Position numbers and translations under genes: made by a program | Notes under the pieces: model-generated | The model's database searches: none | Seen by the model: only the letters and a program-made list of their open reading frames with translations | What the model was told of the DNA's origin: nothing | Part shown: one piece after another, positions 1 to 9,849 of the stretch | Layout of the letters: every line of letters begins with the position of its first letter | Position numbering within the stretch: position 1 is the stretch's first letter | Source: Verrucomicrobiaceae bacterium | Lineage (GTDB): Bacteria; Verrucomicrobiota; Verrucomicrobiia; Verrucomicrobiales; Verrucomicrobiaceae | Length of the DNA stretch: 64,000 nucleotides | Direction: 5' to 3' | Assembly (NCBI GenBank): GCA_027487315.1 | Contig: JAIYDW010000010.1 | Location: 19,933 to 83,932 of the forward strand

Positions 1-221
1 CTTTCAGCCAGATGTTCATTCAGACGTGCCTCGCTAATCTCAAAAGGGGCCGACCGCTTGATTGCCGCTTGCGCGAGTTGGTCCAATACCCCTTGCGTCG
101 CTTTGCGTTCACCTTCTTGAGCCTGCAAAGCAGACCTTTGCGCCGGGCGATGCGCTACCCATGCCGCCCCAGTGAGAGCACTGAAAAGCAGAAGCAGAAG
201 ACTGTAGCGAAGAACATTCAC
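1..221 (-). CDS. Membrane-anchored/secreted hypothetical protein, N-terminal part (runs off window edge), GTG start
   Basis: Reverse complement from GTG at 221 reads VNVLRYSLLLLLFSALTGAAWVAHRPAQRSALQAQEGERKATQGVLDQLAQAAIKRSAPFEISEARLNEHLAE, open to the edge, with a hydrophobic N-terminal segment. Confidence 0.5.
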   Translation of the reverse strand, partial: MNVLRYSLLLLLFSALTGAAWVAHRPAQRSALQAQEGERKATQGVLDQLAQAAIKRSAPFEISEARLNEHLAE

Positions 222-241
222 CGAGAAAAATTCGATCGAGA

Positions 242-535
242 TTAAGTCGTCGCACTTGAAGAACTACTTGTGCCCCCAGAGCTCGCTGCCGCGGTTCCCG
301 CCCCACTACTCGACGACGAATCCTGTTTCGCCGCAGCCTTGTAGGCATCACTGCGATAGTCCGTGATGTAAAAACCAGAACCTTTAAAGATGAAACCGGA
401 ACCCAAACCGATCTTACGACGGACGGGGCCGGCGCATCCAGGTTGCGGGCAGTCGGTCAAATGAGGATCCTTCATGGACTGCTTCGCTTCAAACGCATGT
501 CCACAGGTTTGGCATTGATAATCGTAAGTTGGCAT
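242..535 (-). CDS. FmdB-family zinc ribbon protein
   Basis: MPTYDYQCQTCGHAFEAKQSMKDPHLTDCPQPGC: FmdB-type CxxC...CxxxxC zinc ribbon; Ser/Ala/Gly-rich tail. Confidence 0.9.
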   Translation of the reverse strand: MPTYDYQCQTCGHAFEAKQSMKDPHLTDCPQPGCAGPVRRKIGLGSGFIFKGSGFYITDYRSDAYKAAAKQDSSSSSGAGTAAASSGGTSSSSSATT

Positions 536-754
536 AGAGAGGTCGAAGGTCGAATCAAGGAACTCAGCCGAAACTGAGGGCTGACAGTATAGCCAGCCGC
601 TCTCGCCAGCAATGGGATTTTACCCCCTCCAAACGACGGCCACTTGCCTTAATCGAGGCCCGGCCATTCCCCTCTTCCCAAACCCACCTGTGTTCACCGA
701 CCCGGAAAAGGGAGATGATTTGCCATGGTCACAAAGTGCCGCTACGTTCCAGTC

Positions 755-2233
755 ATGGCTAAGGCCAAAAATCGACACCGTTTTCCCTTAAAAGATGCCC
801 CCCCATCCTCGGCTGATGCTCCCGCAGTCTTGGATGAACCGACGAATCGCATAGCCTCTGAGCCATCAGATGCCCAATCCAGTCAAAGTTCGCGACTGGA
901 ATCATGGCTTAGAAAAGCCCAAGACGGTTGTCTCACCCGAACCGATTCAATTCACTTGGCCAACTTACTCATTGAATCCAGGTCGTGGCCGATGGATAAA
1001 GTAGCAGTCGATCACCTTCTAGCCGAGATGCGTGCAGGCGCCAGCGCGATGACTCGAATGGTGCTGCTTGTCTGGGCAAAAGATGCTCAAGTCCACAGCC
1101 TGGCAAAACTCGCCGATGAAATCATTCGACATGAACAGGAGGTCCTGGCTTCGGCTGAATCGCTTTTTGCAGTGAGTGAACTCTCTCAATTTCTCGGCAT
1201 TGTCCGGCCCTTTCGCTCCAATAAATTGAATCAACTCGCCCAATCTCACTTGCTGAACCACCCGGAGTTGATTTTGCCCGAAGGACTCAAGGAGTCCCTC
1301 GATGAAGCCGAAAAATGGACGCACGTCGGACTCTTGTTAGAATCGAGCAGTTCGACCGAACGCGTTTTCTGGAACAATCGACTAAGGAACCCCGAAATGA
1401 CATGGAACTGGGAAGATCCAGATGCTCGAACAGCTTTGCGCTCTGCCTCCAGCTTTCTTCCCAACGCCCCAATCGCCGTTCAGCAACTCTTCCGTGCGGC
1501 GGTTCCCGATTCTTGGTGGGATCTGATGGAAAAAACCTGCTTGAAGCAAGCCGGAGCAGACGCAAACGAGCTATCCAGTCTGCATCTCTCGAAAAAACTC
1601 CACTCGAAGTCCTGGTTCTCTAAACCGGTCAAAATCGCGGCAATGGTCGCCTTGGTTGGTGCAGTGGGTGCCGCCTTAACCACCGAAAGTTTTGACTTCC
1701 GATCCAAAACGCCACCACCTCAGATTTTGCAAACCCCTTCACCAAAATCAGTCGCGGCACCAGTCAACCCCTCTTTCAATTCGGTCAAACCTTCCCCTTC
1801 CAACCCGCCTCCATCGCCATCGCACACTCCCCAACTCGCACCATGGAGACTCCAGGAGATAGCCGATATTCAGCAGGCGTTCCCTGCTCTTCAGCGCCTC
1901 CAGAACACCCTCCATACAGGAACCCTCAAAGAGGCTGAGCCTATTCTAAAAGGCAGTAGCTCCATCGCCAGCCTTCGAACTCCCTCCTACCAAGCGCTGC
2001 TTCGCTGGGCGATGGTTGATCCACCAGAGGACGCCGCTGTCAGGCGCGCAATCATTCGCGTCTTCACCCTGACCCCTCCCTTGTCAGATACCCTGCCCAT
2101 TCTCGAAAAAGCCGCTGGCGAAGGTGAACCCTATCGCGACGAAATGAAAGAGATGGCCAGCATTGTTCTCAGCGCACGCCCAATGCCTCTCTCAACCGAG
2201 CACGTGGAACGATTGCGCAGAATAGCCAACTAA
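755..2233 (+). CDS. Hypothetical protein with one internal TM segment and a Pro-rich linker
   Basis: Long ORF (longest form starts 725; alternative ATG at 755, MAKAKNRH); TM-like VKIAAMVALVGAVGAALTT followed by a P/S-rich linker. Confidence 0.7.
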   Translation: MAKAKNRHRFPLKDAPPSSADAPAVLDEPTNRIASEPSDAQSSQSSRLESWLRKAQDGCLTRTDSIHLANLLIESRSWPMDKVAVDHLLAEMRAGASAMTRMVLLVWAKDAQVHSLAKLADEIIRHEQEVLASAESLFAVSELSQFLGIVRPFRSNKLNQLAQSHLLNHPELILPEGLKESLDEAEKWTHVGLLLESSSSTERVFWNNRLRNPEMTWNWEDPDARTALRSASSFLPNAPIAVQQLFRAAVPDSWWDLMEKTCLKQAGADANELSSLHLSKKLHSKSWFSKPVKIAAMVALVGAVGAALTTESFDFRSKTPPPQILQTPSPKSVAAPVNPSFNSVKPSPSNPPPSPSHTPQLAPWRLQEIADIQQAFPALQRLQNTLHTGTLKEAEPILKGSSSIASLRTPSYQALLRWAMVDPPEDAAVRRAIIRVFTLTPPLSDTLPILEKAAGEGEPYRDEMKEMASIVLSARPMPLSTEHVERLRRIAN

Positions 2234-2287
2234 ACCCAGCCAATCCTGGTCGATCCCTCTCTCATCTTACAACAGCAACTTCATCAA

Positions 2288-3193
2288 ATGCGATTGACTG
2301 CAATGCATCAAAGGTCTCTAGCATTCCTTATTCTAGCAAACGTCAGTTTATTCGCAGCGATTCAAACCGGCCAAGCCCAAACAAGCACTACTCCATTTCT
2401 GGAAGTCCAAGACGGATCCCTGCCCCTCATATTCACGGTCCCTCATGGCGGCTCTTTGAAGCCTGCCGGATTGATGAACCGGCGCTATGGTAGTTTGGCC
2501 ACTGATGCCGAAACAAAAACGCTCGCAGCAGAAATCGATCTTGCCATCAAAACGCGTTTGGGCGCGTCAGCCCATTTCATCATCAACAATCTCCATCGGT
2601 CAAAACTAGACCCCAATCGTGACATCACCGAAGCCGCTCAAGACGACCCCGGCGCCCAAAGTGCCTGGCTCGACTTCCATGCTGCTTGCTCAGCTACCAC
2701 TCAAAAAGTCACCAAAACCCATGGATTGGGTCTATTGATAGATTTGCACGGACATCGACACGAGGAACCCAATGTGGAAGTCGGCATGCTTCTCAATGCG
2801 GCAGACCTTCAAAACTCCGACGCTGAAATCTCATCAAATCCCAGCCTCTTATCGAAGTCTTCCATCAAAGAACTGGTTCAACGCACTGGCAAACCTCTCG
2901 CTGAACTCATCCGTGGTCCATCAAGTCTGGGCTCACTCCTGGAAATTCGTGGTCAGCGCAGCCTCCCCAGTGCCGTCCGCCCCGAACCAACGGCTGGAGC
3001 CTCATACTACAGTGGGGCCTACATCATCGCCACTCACGGTTCCAAAAATGGCGGTAAAGTCAGTGCCATTCAACTCGAATGCCCATGGGAAGGGGTACGC
3101 GACACCGCATCGAACCGGAAACAGTTTGCACAACGGCTTGCTGACGCCCTCGCGGAATTCCTCCTGGTTCACTTACATTGGAAGAGCGAATAA
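2288..3193 (+). CDS. Secreted N-formylglutamate amidohydrolase-like protein
   Basis: Signal peptide-like N-terminus; PHGG..., NNLHRSKLDPNRD and DLHGHRHEEPNVEVG motifs. Confidence 0.6.
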   Translation: MRLTAMHQRSLAFLILANVSLFAAIQTGQAQTSTTPFLEVQDGSLPLIFTVPHGGSLKPAGLMNRRYGSLATDAETKTLAAEIDLAIKTRLGASAHFIINNLHRSKLDPNRDITEAAQDDPGAQSAWLDFHAACSATTQKVTKTHGLGLLIDLHGHRHEEPNVEVGMLLNAADLQNSDAEISSNPSLLSKSSIKELVQRTGKPLAELIRGPSSLGSLLEIRGQRSLPSAVRPEPTAGASYYSGAYIIATHGSKNGGKVSAIQLECPWEGVRDTASNRKQFAQRLADALAEFLLVHLHWKSE

Positions 3194-3202
3194 CTTCGCC
3201 AT

Positions 3203-5548
3203 TCACTCAGCCCGATTGATCACCAAGCCACGCATAGCGGTTGAAGACATCATCGGCTGAAGAAGCGTCATGGCCGCCCGCAGTTTTGCTGGAGTCGCTC
3301 GCGCTCGATCATGAATCATGATCACATCCGTCGCAAGCGGAGCAAGGGGTGCCACATCGGCAAAATTCTTCAGCACCGGCGGACCGTCCAGAATAATCCA
3401 ATCGACCCCCAACCTCGCACGATCAATCCAGGCACGATATCCATCCAACAGTTCGTTCGTCTCATACGCCGGAATATCATGCGCAGGCAACACAAACAGA
3501 TCGGAGTTCCCATAGCGAACATCATCCAATCGACTCGCAAACGAACTGTGGCGCTCCGACTGCGGAAAAAAGTGATGGATCCCCGGCGCGCCAGCATGAC
3601 AATCGATCACCAGCACCTTTCGCCCATGATGAACGAAAGTAGCTGCTAATGCCGCCGCCGCCAGACTCTTCCCTTCTCCCGACTCGGAACTTGAAACAAG
3701 AACCACTCCACCGGGCCCCGTGCGATAAAGCGCCTGCTTCTCTAGCACCCCCGTCAATTGTCGCAAAGAGGTAGCCGCTCCGCGCGGTTCTGATCGCAAA
3801 CACTCCGCAAGAACTTGTGCAGGACCTTCAACCGCCAATATCGGAAACTCCGCCAGTACCGTCGTCCGATTACCCGATCCAAGCGCCATCGGTGGAGGCG
3901 GAGCAGGCAGCTCTGCATTCGCAGGCGATGAAGTGGGTTGAACAGGCGGCACTTCGTTCGCCCCACCAGCCTCGTCAGATTTAACTTCAGGAGCCCTCAA
4001 CAGCTTGATGATGTGGTCATCTGCCAGCCCCCACCCCAATGGCACACCCACAAAGACCAAACCAAAGACCATCATCGACGCCAATGCCGCTAACGTTTTG
4101 TTGGGCTTGAGCGCCTTATCCGGAGGTGTCGCCACGTCCGCGATACGCAAAATGCCATTGTCAGTAAACTGACCCGTGAGATCAGCCTGATTCATTCGCA
4201 TCGAAATATTCTGGTACATTTGCCGATCCAACTCCACCTGATCAATGAGCATCTTTTCTTGAATCTCCTTGTCACCCATGGCTATCACATCACCACGGGT
4301 TCCACTGACCTGGCGTTTGAAATCCTCCAATTGCGCACTCAATGTGCTCACCTCTTGGCGTGCCATGGTCACCACTGATGCGATCAAAGTATTGAGTTCT
4401 CCCTTACGGCCCCTCAGTTCATTAGTCAGTCCTACCACCCGTGGGTGTTTGGGCCCGCAAAACTCCAACAATGGCGTCAGTTGCGCCTCTAAAGCACTGA
4501 TCTCGATGCGCTTCTGCGATACTTGAGGATTCTGGGCCACCGGCTGCACCGTCAGCAATTGAACCACACTTGATCCAGCAGATTCGATCGCCTCCAACTC
4601 ATAACGTGCGCGAGTCAACTTGACCTCAGTTTCCGCCAGCGCCGTGTTCAAGGCAGTAAGTTTCTCTCCTGTCGTATCTTTAACTCCTTCTGTCTTCCTC
4701 ATTACACTCGCCTGTTGCCGATACGCTGCAAGCTTAGCCTCGCTCTCCTGAAGATTCTTTCGCAATTCCACCGCCTTCTGTCCAAGAAATTCCGAAGCTG
4801 CCATCGTTCCGCTCCGTTCCTGCTTGCCCACATAAGCAATGTATTGATTCACATACCGATTTGCCATATCCGCGCAAACCTGAGGTTCTTCTCCCCTCAC
4901 TTGCACCCTCAAGATAAAAGACTCTTTCAAGGGTTCCACTCGAGTCACCGCCGCCAACTTCTTGATGAATACCTCGCGCAAATTTGGGGCAGCCTTCGGC
5001 TTCGAAAGCCCTGCCCAATCCATCACTATCGTCTGAAATGACTTTCGAGAGAGGTCTGGCTCAATGTACTCGTACCGTGTCGCAGTCGGAGTGTTGTCGT
5101 GAAGATACTCCAGAAAACTGCGCGACTTCAGTTCCATTAAATGGTTATTTACCAATAATGGCGCACTAAGTTCGCCGACCGACGATGTTCGCCCCAACTG
5201 CTCAAAGTTAAACACATTTGAGTCCTGAATCCGAAGCAGCAGTTGAGCCTCCGCCTGAAACACCTTCGGCCCGGTTCCCAAGGCAACAAATGCCAACACT
5301 GCCAACGGCAAACCGTACAGAATGCCGCGCCTCCAATTCTGGCGCATGTAGCCCACCAAATCTGCAAGACTGATCACCCCTTCTTGACTGGCAGGAACCG
5401 TGTTTGGAACAACCAAAACGGGTTGGGGAGGCGGCAGCATCGAGGGAGTCGACTGGTAGACTGCCAACGATTGTTCTTTCCCTCCCGCTACGACCAACGA
5501 CCCCGTCGCAGACGAGGCTCCGGATCGAGGACTTAAGGATTCATGGTT
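3203..5548 (-). CDS. Exopolysaccharide chain-length regulator / BY-kinase-like protein (Wzz + P-loop)
   Basis: Wzz-type N-terminal region with two TMs and a coiled coil; C-terminal SSSESGEGKS P-loop, VLVIDCH, WIILDGPP. Start chosen at MNHES; longer form starts 5581. Confidence 0.85.
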   Translation of the reverse strand, partial: NHESLSPRSGASSATGSLVVAGGKEQSLAVYQSTPSMLPPPQPVLVVPNTVPASQEGVISLADLVGYMRQNWRRGILYGLPLAVLAFVALGTGPKVFQAEAQLLLRIQDSNVFNFEQLGRTSSVGELSAPLLVNNHLMELKSRSFLEYLHDNTPTATRYEYIEPDLSRKSFQTIVMDWAGLSKPKAAPNLREVFIKKLAAVTRVEPLKESFILRVQVRGEEPQVCADMANRYVNQYIAYVGKQERSGTMAASEFLGQKAVELRKNLQESEAKLAAYRQQASVMRKTEGVKDTTGEKLTALNTALAETEVKLTRARYELEAIESAGSSVVQLLTVQPVAQNPQVSQKRIEISALEAQLTPLLEFCGPKHPRVVGLTNELRGRKGELNTLIASVVTMARQEVSTLSAQLEDFKRQVSGTRGDVIAMGDKEIQEKMLIDQVELDRQMYQNISMRMNQADLTGQFTDNGILRIADVATPPDKALKPNKTLAALASMMVFGLVFVGVPLGWGLADDHIIKLLRAPEVKSDEAGGANEVPPVQPTSSPANAELPAPPPPMALGSGNRTTVLAEFPILAVEGPAQVLAECLRSEPRGAATSLRQLTGVLEKQALYRTGPGGVVLVSSSESGEGKSLAAAALAATFVHHGRKVLVIDCHAGAPGIHHFFPQSERHSSFASRLDDVRYGNSDLFVLPAHDIPAYETNELLDGYRAWIDRARLGVDWIILDGPPVLKNFADVAPLAPLATDVIMIHDRARATPAKLRAAMTLLQPMMSSTAMRGLVINRAE

Positions 5549-5570
5549 CATAGTGCTGTAGGATAAAGTT

Positions 5571-6833
5571 TCAGGGGCCATGAGGCAAAGGAGTGGTTAG
5601 AGTTTGAGCACGCAACGCCGACTTGATTCGACTAGGAGCAGCACCTCGCAGTTCCATCGCCCGTAAAATGATGTCATTGACAATCTTCACATCAAAGACC
5701 TCCTCCGCTAGTCGCCGACTTGCCGCACCCATGGTGATCAGCCCCTTGCGATCTCTCAAACAACGCCTCATGGCCTCGGCTACAGCATCGACGTCCTGAG
5801 TGCGTGTCAAAAAGCCGTTTTCACCCTCCATTAAAACCTCACCAGCCTCGCGCTGCGCCTCACCTTGCTCGGTAAGTCGCACGCACTCCTTCGCTCCAAC
5901 CGAGTTTGTCGTGATGACAACCCGGCCCATCGACAAAGCTTCCAAAGTCGCGTGTGGCACCCCTTCCCGATACCAAGTCGGAAGCACAAAGACATGCATG
6001 TCCTTTAGAATTCCGGCGACATCACGCACCATCCCATGATATGTCACCAATCCCTCCTTCACCCATCCCTCTACAGTGGATTCCTCAACACGATTCGGAT
6101 TGGGGTCAAATGGTCCCACCAAATGAAACTCGGCTTCAGGAAACTCTTTCTTCACCTGCCGTGCGGCCTCCGCAAACACCGCTACGCCCTTGCTCAAAAG
6201 CAACCGACTAACCAAGACAAATCGCAATGGCCCTCCCATAGCCACATCAACGTCCTTTTCCAATGGCACATGCGGAAACTCTTCAATATTCACCCCCGAT
6301 CCCGCCGTCACATGAACCGGCACCCCGGCAGGCAACAGTTTCAATTCCTTGAATAGCCGCCTGTCATCCTCGTTTTGCATGAAGATCACATCAGCTCGCT
6401 TCAACGCAAACCGATGCAGCAATTTCGAAATCGCTTGAAGCAACCTACCCTTCAAGGTCGTCTGCTTCACAAAAGTGAAACCCAATCCCGGCAATAATGC
6501 ATAAACCTTGGGAACTCCCGCAAGCCTCGCGATCGGACATCCATACAACACGGACTTAATCGTGTAGGCAAAAAGGGCCTCGGGTCTCTCTCGACGAAAT
6601 AACCGAAACATGTCCAGCCAAGTTTCCCGATCTCGAATCAAGTTCACCCGGGACCGGACCATGCGAATCGGCTCATGCCGCCCCCCCAGTTCACTCATAA
6701 ATTGCCGAACATGCGGATAATCTTCCGCAGCTGCGGTCACTACTTCACACCCCGACTCAGCCATCTCCCGAATGAGATCACCACGATGATAAATGAGTGT
6801 ATTCGCGTCAGCAGTTAGGACGATGACTTTCAT
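5571..6833 (-). CDS. Glycosyltransferase family 4
   Basis: MKVIVLTADANTLIYHRGDLIREMAESGCEV; C-terminal HVFVLPTWYREGVPHATLEALSMGRVVITT GT4 motif. Confidence 0.9.
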   Translation of the reverse strand: MKVIVLTADANTLIYHRGDLIREMAESGCEVVTAAAEDYPHVRQFMSELGGRHEPIRMVRSRVNLIRDRETWLDMFRLFRRERPEALFAYTIKSVLYGCPIARLAGVPKVYALLPGLGFTFVKQTTLKGRLLQAISKLLHRFALKRADVIFMQNEDDRRLFKELKLLPAGVPVHVTAGSGVNIEEFPHVPLEKDVDVAMGGPLRFVLVSRLLLSKGVAVFAEAARQVKKEFPEAEFHLVGPFDPNPNRVEESTVEGWVKEGLVTYHGMVRDVAGILKDMHVFVLPTWYREGVPHATLEALSMGRVVITTNSVGAKECVRLTEQGEAQREAGEVLMEGENGFLTRTQDVDAVAEAMRRCLRDRKGLITMGAASRRLAEEVFDVKIVNDIILRAMELRGAAPSRIKSALRAQTLTTPLPHGP

Positions 6834-8095
6834 GATTCTGTTGCTCCCCCTGGAAAGACTTTCTCAATGACACGCTTCACCGTTCGGATGGATTGGAAAA
6901 CGCGTGCCCGCACGCTCTGTGGATTAAAGGCCACCAAATCCAGAACTTCGCGAACCTCTCCTGTCCATTTGCTCTTGTACTCCAAGTCGCCCGGCAGCAT
7001 ATCGATCTCCTTGATCCCGTGGGCAATCGCTCGACGAATATTCTCGGCATTTAATAGTTTGGCCGGAGATAGCTCGATATGCTCCAATTTCCACCCTCCT
7101 TGATAGTCCCACATCTTGTCGCCTTCCACAAAAGCATAATTGGCCGCCACGGGCTCCCCAAGGAAATCCATCACCAACAACACAACTCGTCGGTCAGTAA
7201 CCCAGCGTTTCGCCAATTCATGATGGAAGGACCTGGCGCGAGGCCTCAAAAACAGACTCTGTTCTTCAGTCCACCGACCTCCATGTAGATCAAGTAACTC
7301 ATCGACGAACTGATTCACATCATCCTCACCTGCAGGCTCCCGAAAGCTCATCTGAAAATCCGCCGTCGCAGCTGCTGAAATCCGACGAAACTTCTTTCTG
7401 AAGTTTCCGCTTCGTTCCATCAGATACGAATCCCAAGCTTTGTCCCCCAAATGAATGATCGGACTCGCTTGTCGATTCGTGAGTTCATCTCCAATTCCAT
7501 ATTTCTGCAACGCCTGATGCAACGTTCGAAAATAGGGTGAGGATTGATCCGCAAAACCAAAAAACGCCGTGTCCCATTCACCTCGGATTGATTCAAACAC
7601 CAGGCACATCAAACGACTCAGTAAAGCCTCATGACCCGGCAAGGCCATGCAATCCAATCCCTCTGACACCACTTCACCCAATCCCCCAAAGTAAGCAAGT
7701 TCCCGCAGATGCTTTCGAGTCGATGTTTGCCCGGGTCCAACAATGAACGGGACCAGGGCCACCAATCGTCCATCCTCACTCCAGGCGACTCCAAAAATGG
7801 CTTTGTAATCAGACTCAAAATTTTTCCACCAAATCTCCGCCCAATCCCAACTCATGAAGGGAGTCCGGACAGCACTTTTGCTCAACAGGTGGTCCCAATG
7901 GGAAGCCAATCGCTCCATTCCTTCACGATCACGCAGCACCTCCAATCGCAACTCTGCATTCGACGCAGCCCTAACGGCAGGCTTCACTTCCGGTTGATCT
8001 GTTAAGATTCTCGAAAGCAAGCTCCCAGCGCGTGCCACGGTCGCAACTAGCCCCGCACTTCCTGATTCTATCGTGTTGGTTGAAGCTGTGTTCAT
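6830..8095 (-). CDS. FemAB/CelD-like GNAT N-acetyltransferase
   Basis: SNAELRLEVLRDREGMERLASHWDHLLSKS...PFMSWDWAEIWWKNF and C-terminal GNAT-like VAANYAFVEGDKMWDYQGGW. Confidence 0.8.
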   Translation of the reverse strand: MNTASTNTIESGSAGLVATVARAGSLLSRILTDQPEVKPAVRAASNAELRLEVLRDREGMERLASHWDHLLSKSAVRTPFMSWDWAEIWWKNFESDYKAIFGVAWSEDGRLVALVPFIVGPGQTSTRKHLRELAYFGGLGEVVSEGLDCMALPGHEALLSRLMCLVFESIRGEWDTAFFGFADQSSPYFRTLHQALQKYGIGDELTNRQASPIIHLGDKAWDSYLMERSGNFRKKFRRISAAATADFQMSFREPAGEDDVNQFVDELLDLHGGRWTEEQSLFLRPRARSFHHELAKRWVTDRRVVLLVMDFLGEPVAANYAFVEGDKMWDYQGGWKLEHIELSPAKLLNAENIRRAIAHGIKEIDMLPGDLEYKSKWTGEVREVLDLVAFNPQSVRARVFQSIRTVKRVIEKVFPGGATES

Positions 8096-9849
8096 GGCGA
8101 CTCGGCAGATTGCAATGATTCAGAACCTTTTGGCAACTTGCCTCCCAGAAGAGCCCCAAGTTCATGCCTCGCAGCTAGCAGCGCAGGAACATCATCTTTC
8201 CAATCACCAAATCCCTGTGCGAAACCCTGAGTCAACGCCAGTGCCCGCGCCTCCTCTCCCGCTTCCACTGCCATCGTCAGATAATCAAAGTCGTCTGTCG
8301 CATCCCTCAGCCACTTCAAGCGCATCGAAGCAATGGGCCCGTCCACCCCATGCTTCCGTCGTGTCGCCGGATAAATGTAGAATCCATCCCCATTGAAAGT
8401 CTCGCCCCCGCTACGAAAAGTTCCCGCATCCGTCCAAGGATCAACATCCTCGGGGAAATAAAGCAGATCCCAGTAGGCAAGCCCTGTGATGCCATGGGGT
8501 TTCATTATCCACGGCAAGATCCTGTGGTTCATCGGAGGATAGTCAATCATCCAAACCGGCGGATGCCCCTCGCTCACGACCTTCGGAAAGCCATGCCGCT
8601 CTTTCCACTTTTCGCTCAGTTGCACAAGCGCCGCATAAGTCCAAACCTCTTCCCCAGCCGACAAACGTTTTGCAATGTTCCGCTTACCCTTCGGATGCTC
8701 CAAATCCTCATAAACAGAACTGAAATGTGGCACCCAGATATCCGGCGCTCCATCTAGCGAGCCCCATTCTGCCTTGTCGGGCGTTGGCTGTTCGGTGATC
8801 ATCAGCGGTAACCGTATCCCATGTTTCTTCTCGGCCTCGTTGATGAAACTGCCCCACTGTCTAACACGCTCATAGGCTCCCTCATCATTCGGTTCATCCA
8901 GGTCGCCCAAAGCAACATACCCGCGATCTCCACATCGGATTCGATTCAATATCTTCATCCACTCTGCCAGATAACTCTGCGCTTCTTTCCGATCCCTCCC
9001 AAGCGGATCTTCAAATGGCCAATTCGGGAAAATCGGAATCCCCACCGATGCGGCATGCCGATGCAACAAATGCTTCCGCAGGGCACTTTCAACACGGCTT
9101 ACATCCAAATGCCCTGAGTTTGCATCCGGATAGCTCCCGCGCACCTGATCAATACTCAGCCGATGCTCCGCCAGCAACGACTCATAGTCATCAATGATGG
9201 CCTCCAATTTGGCACTTGGCTCACTCGCATCCCGATTAAAGCCGTGCACTTCAGCGATCCGTCTCCATGTCAGCCAGAATGACGACTTCATCTTGGGCAC
9301 CACCGGCAAATCGAAATCCCAAACAACCAGCTTAAAGGCCATTTCATTTCGTCCACCCCGCACCAATTGAATATCCAACCGCCCTTGGTACTCCCCTGCT
9401 GGCGTCGCATAGGGCACAAAAACGTCCACCCAATAGGGCTGATTCAACGTCTCTAGGTTTGGCATCTCTTGCTCTGCAAACGTCTGTGGGACTAAAGCAT
9501 CCGGGTAATCACCCGCTGGTAGCGAAGATTGAGGCGACGACACTTTCACTCGCGTATACTGCTCCCGCAAGACCACTGGCGCTGGAACCGTTGCTCCACC
9601 AGGCCCCTTGAGAGTTGCCCCAGTGACTCGCGCCCCCCGAAGAACCTCAGGCGATCCTGTCAACACCAACTGAAAGGACTCCCACTCACCCCTCGCCGCA
9701 CTCAAAACGGGCTCCACCTGCGGTCGAACAGGTTGCTCACGAAAGACCCTCGTCAGGCTATCCACCGCCCACACTCCCACATCATTGGTTCCCCACGCCA
9801 AACCACACGATGCAATCCAAACCCATGCCGTAGCGGAGTTCACTCTCAT
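8092..9849 (-). CDS. DUF4091 domain protein (glycoside hydrolase-like), secreted
   Basis: Signal peptide; DEPNDEGAYERVRQWGSFINEAEKKHGIRLPLMITEQPTP and C-terminal YWDLLYFPEDVDPW...ASMRLKWLRDATDDFDYL typical of DUF4091 proteins. Confidence 0.75.
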   Translation of the reverse strand: MRVNSATAWVWIASCGLAWGTNDVGVWAVDSLTRVFREQPVRPQVEPVLSAARGEWESFQLVLTGSPEVLRGARVTGATLKGPGGATVPAPVVLREQYTRVKVSSPQSSLPAGDYPDALVPQTFAEQEMPNLETLNQPYWVDVFVPYATPAGEYQGRLDIQLVRGGRNEMAFKLVVWDFDLPVVPKMKSSFWLTWRRIAEVHGFNRDASEPSAKLEAIIDDYESLLAEHRLSIDQVRGSYPDANSGHLDVSRVESALRKHLLHRHAASVGIPIFPNWPFEDPLGRDRKEAQSYLAEWMKILNRIRCGDRGYVALGDLDEPNDEGAYERVRQWGSFINEAEKKHGIRLPLMITEQPTPDKAEWGSLDGAPDIWVPHFSSVYEDLEHPKGKRNIAKRLSAGEEVWTYAALVQLSEKWKERHGFPKVVSEGHPPVWMIDYPPMNHRILPWIMKPHGITGLAYWDLLYFPEDVDPWTDAGTFRSGGETFNGDGFYIYPATRRKHGVDGPIASMRLKWLRDATDDFDYLTMAVEAGEEARALALTQGFAQGFGDWKDDVPALLAARHELGALLGGKLPKGSESLQSAESP

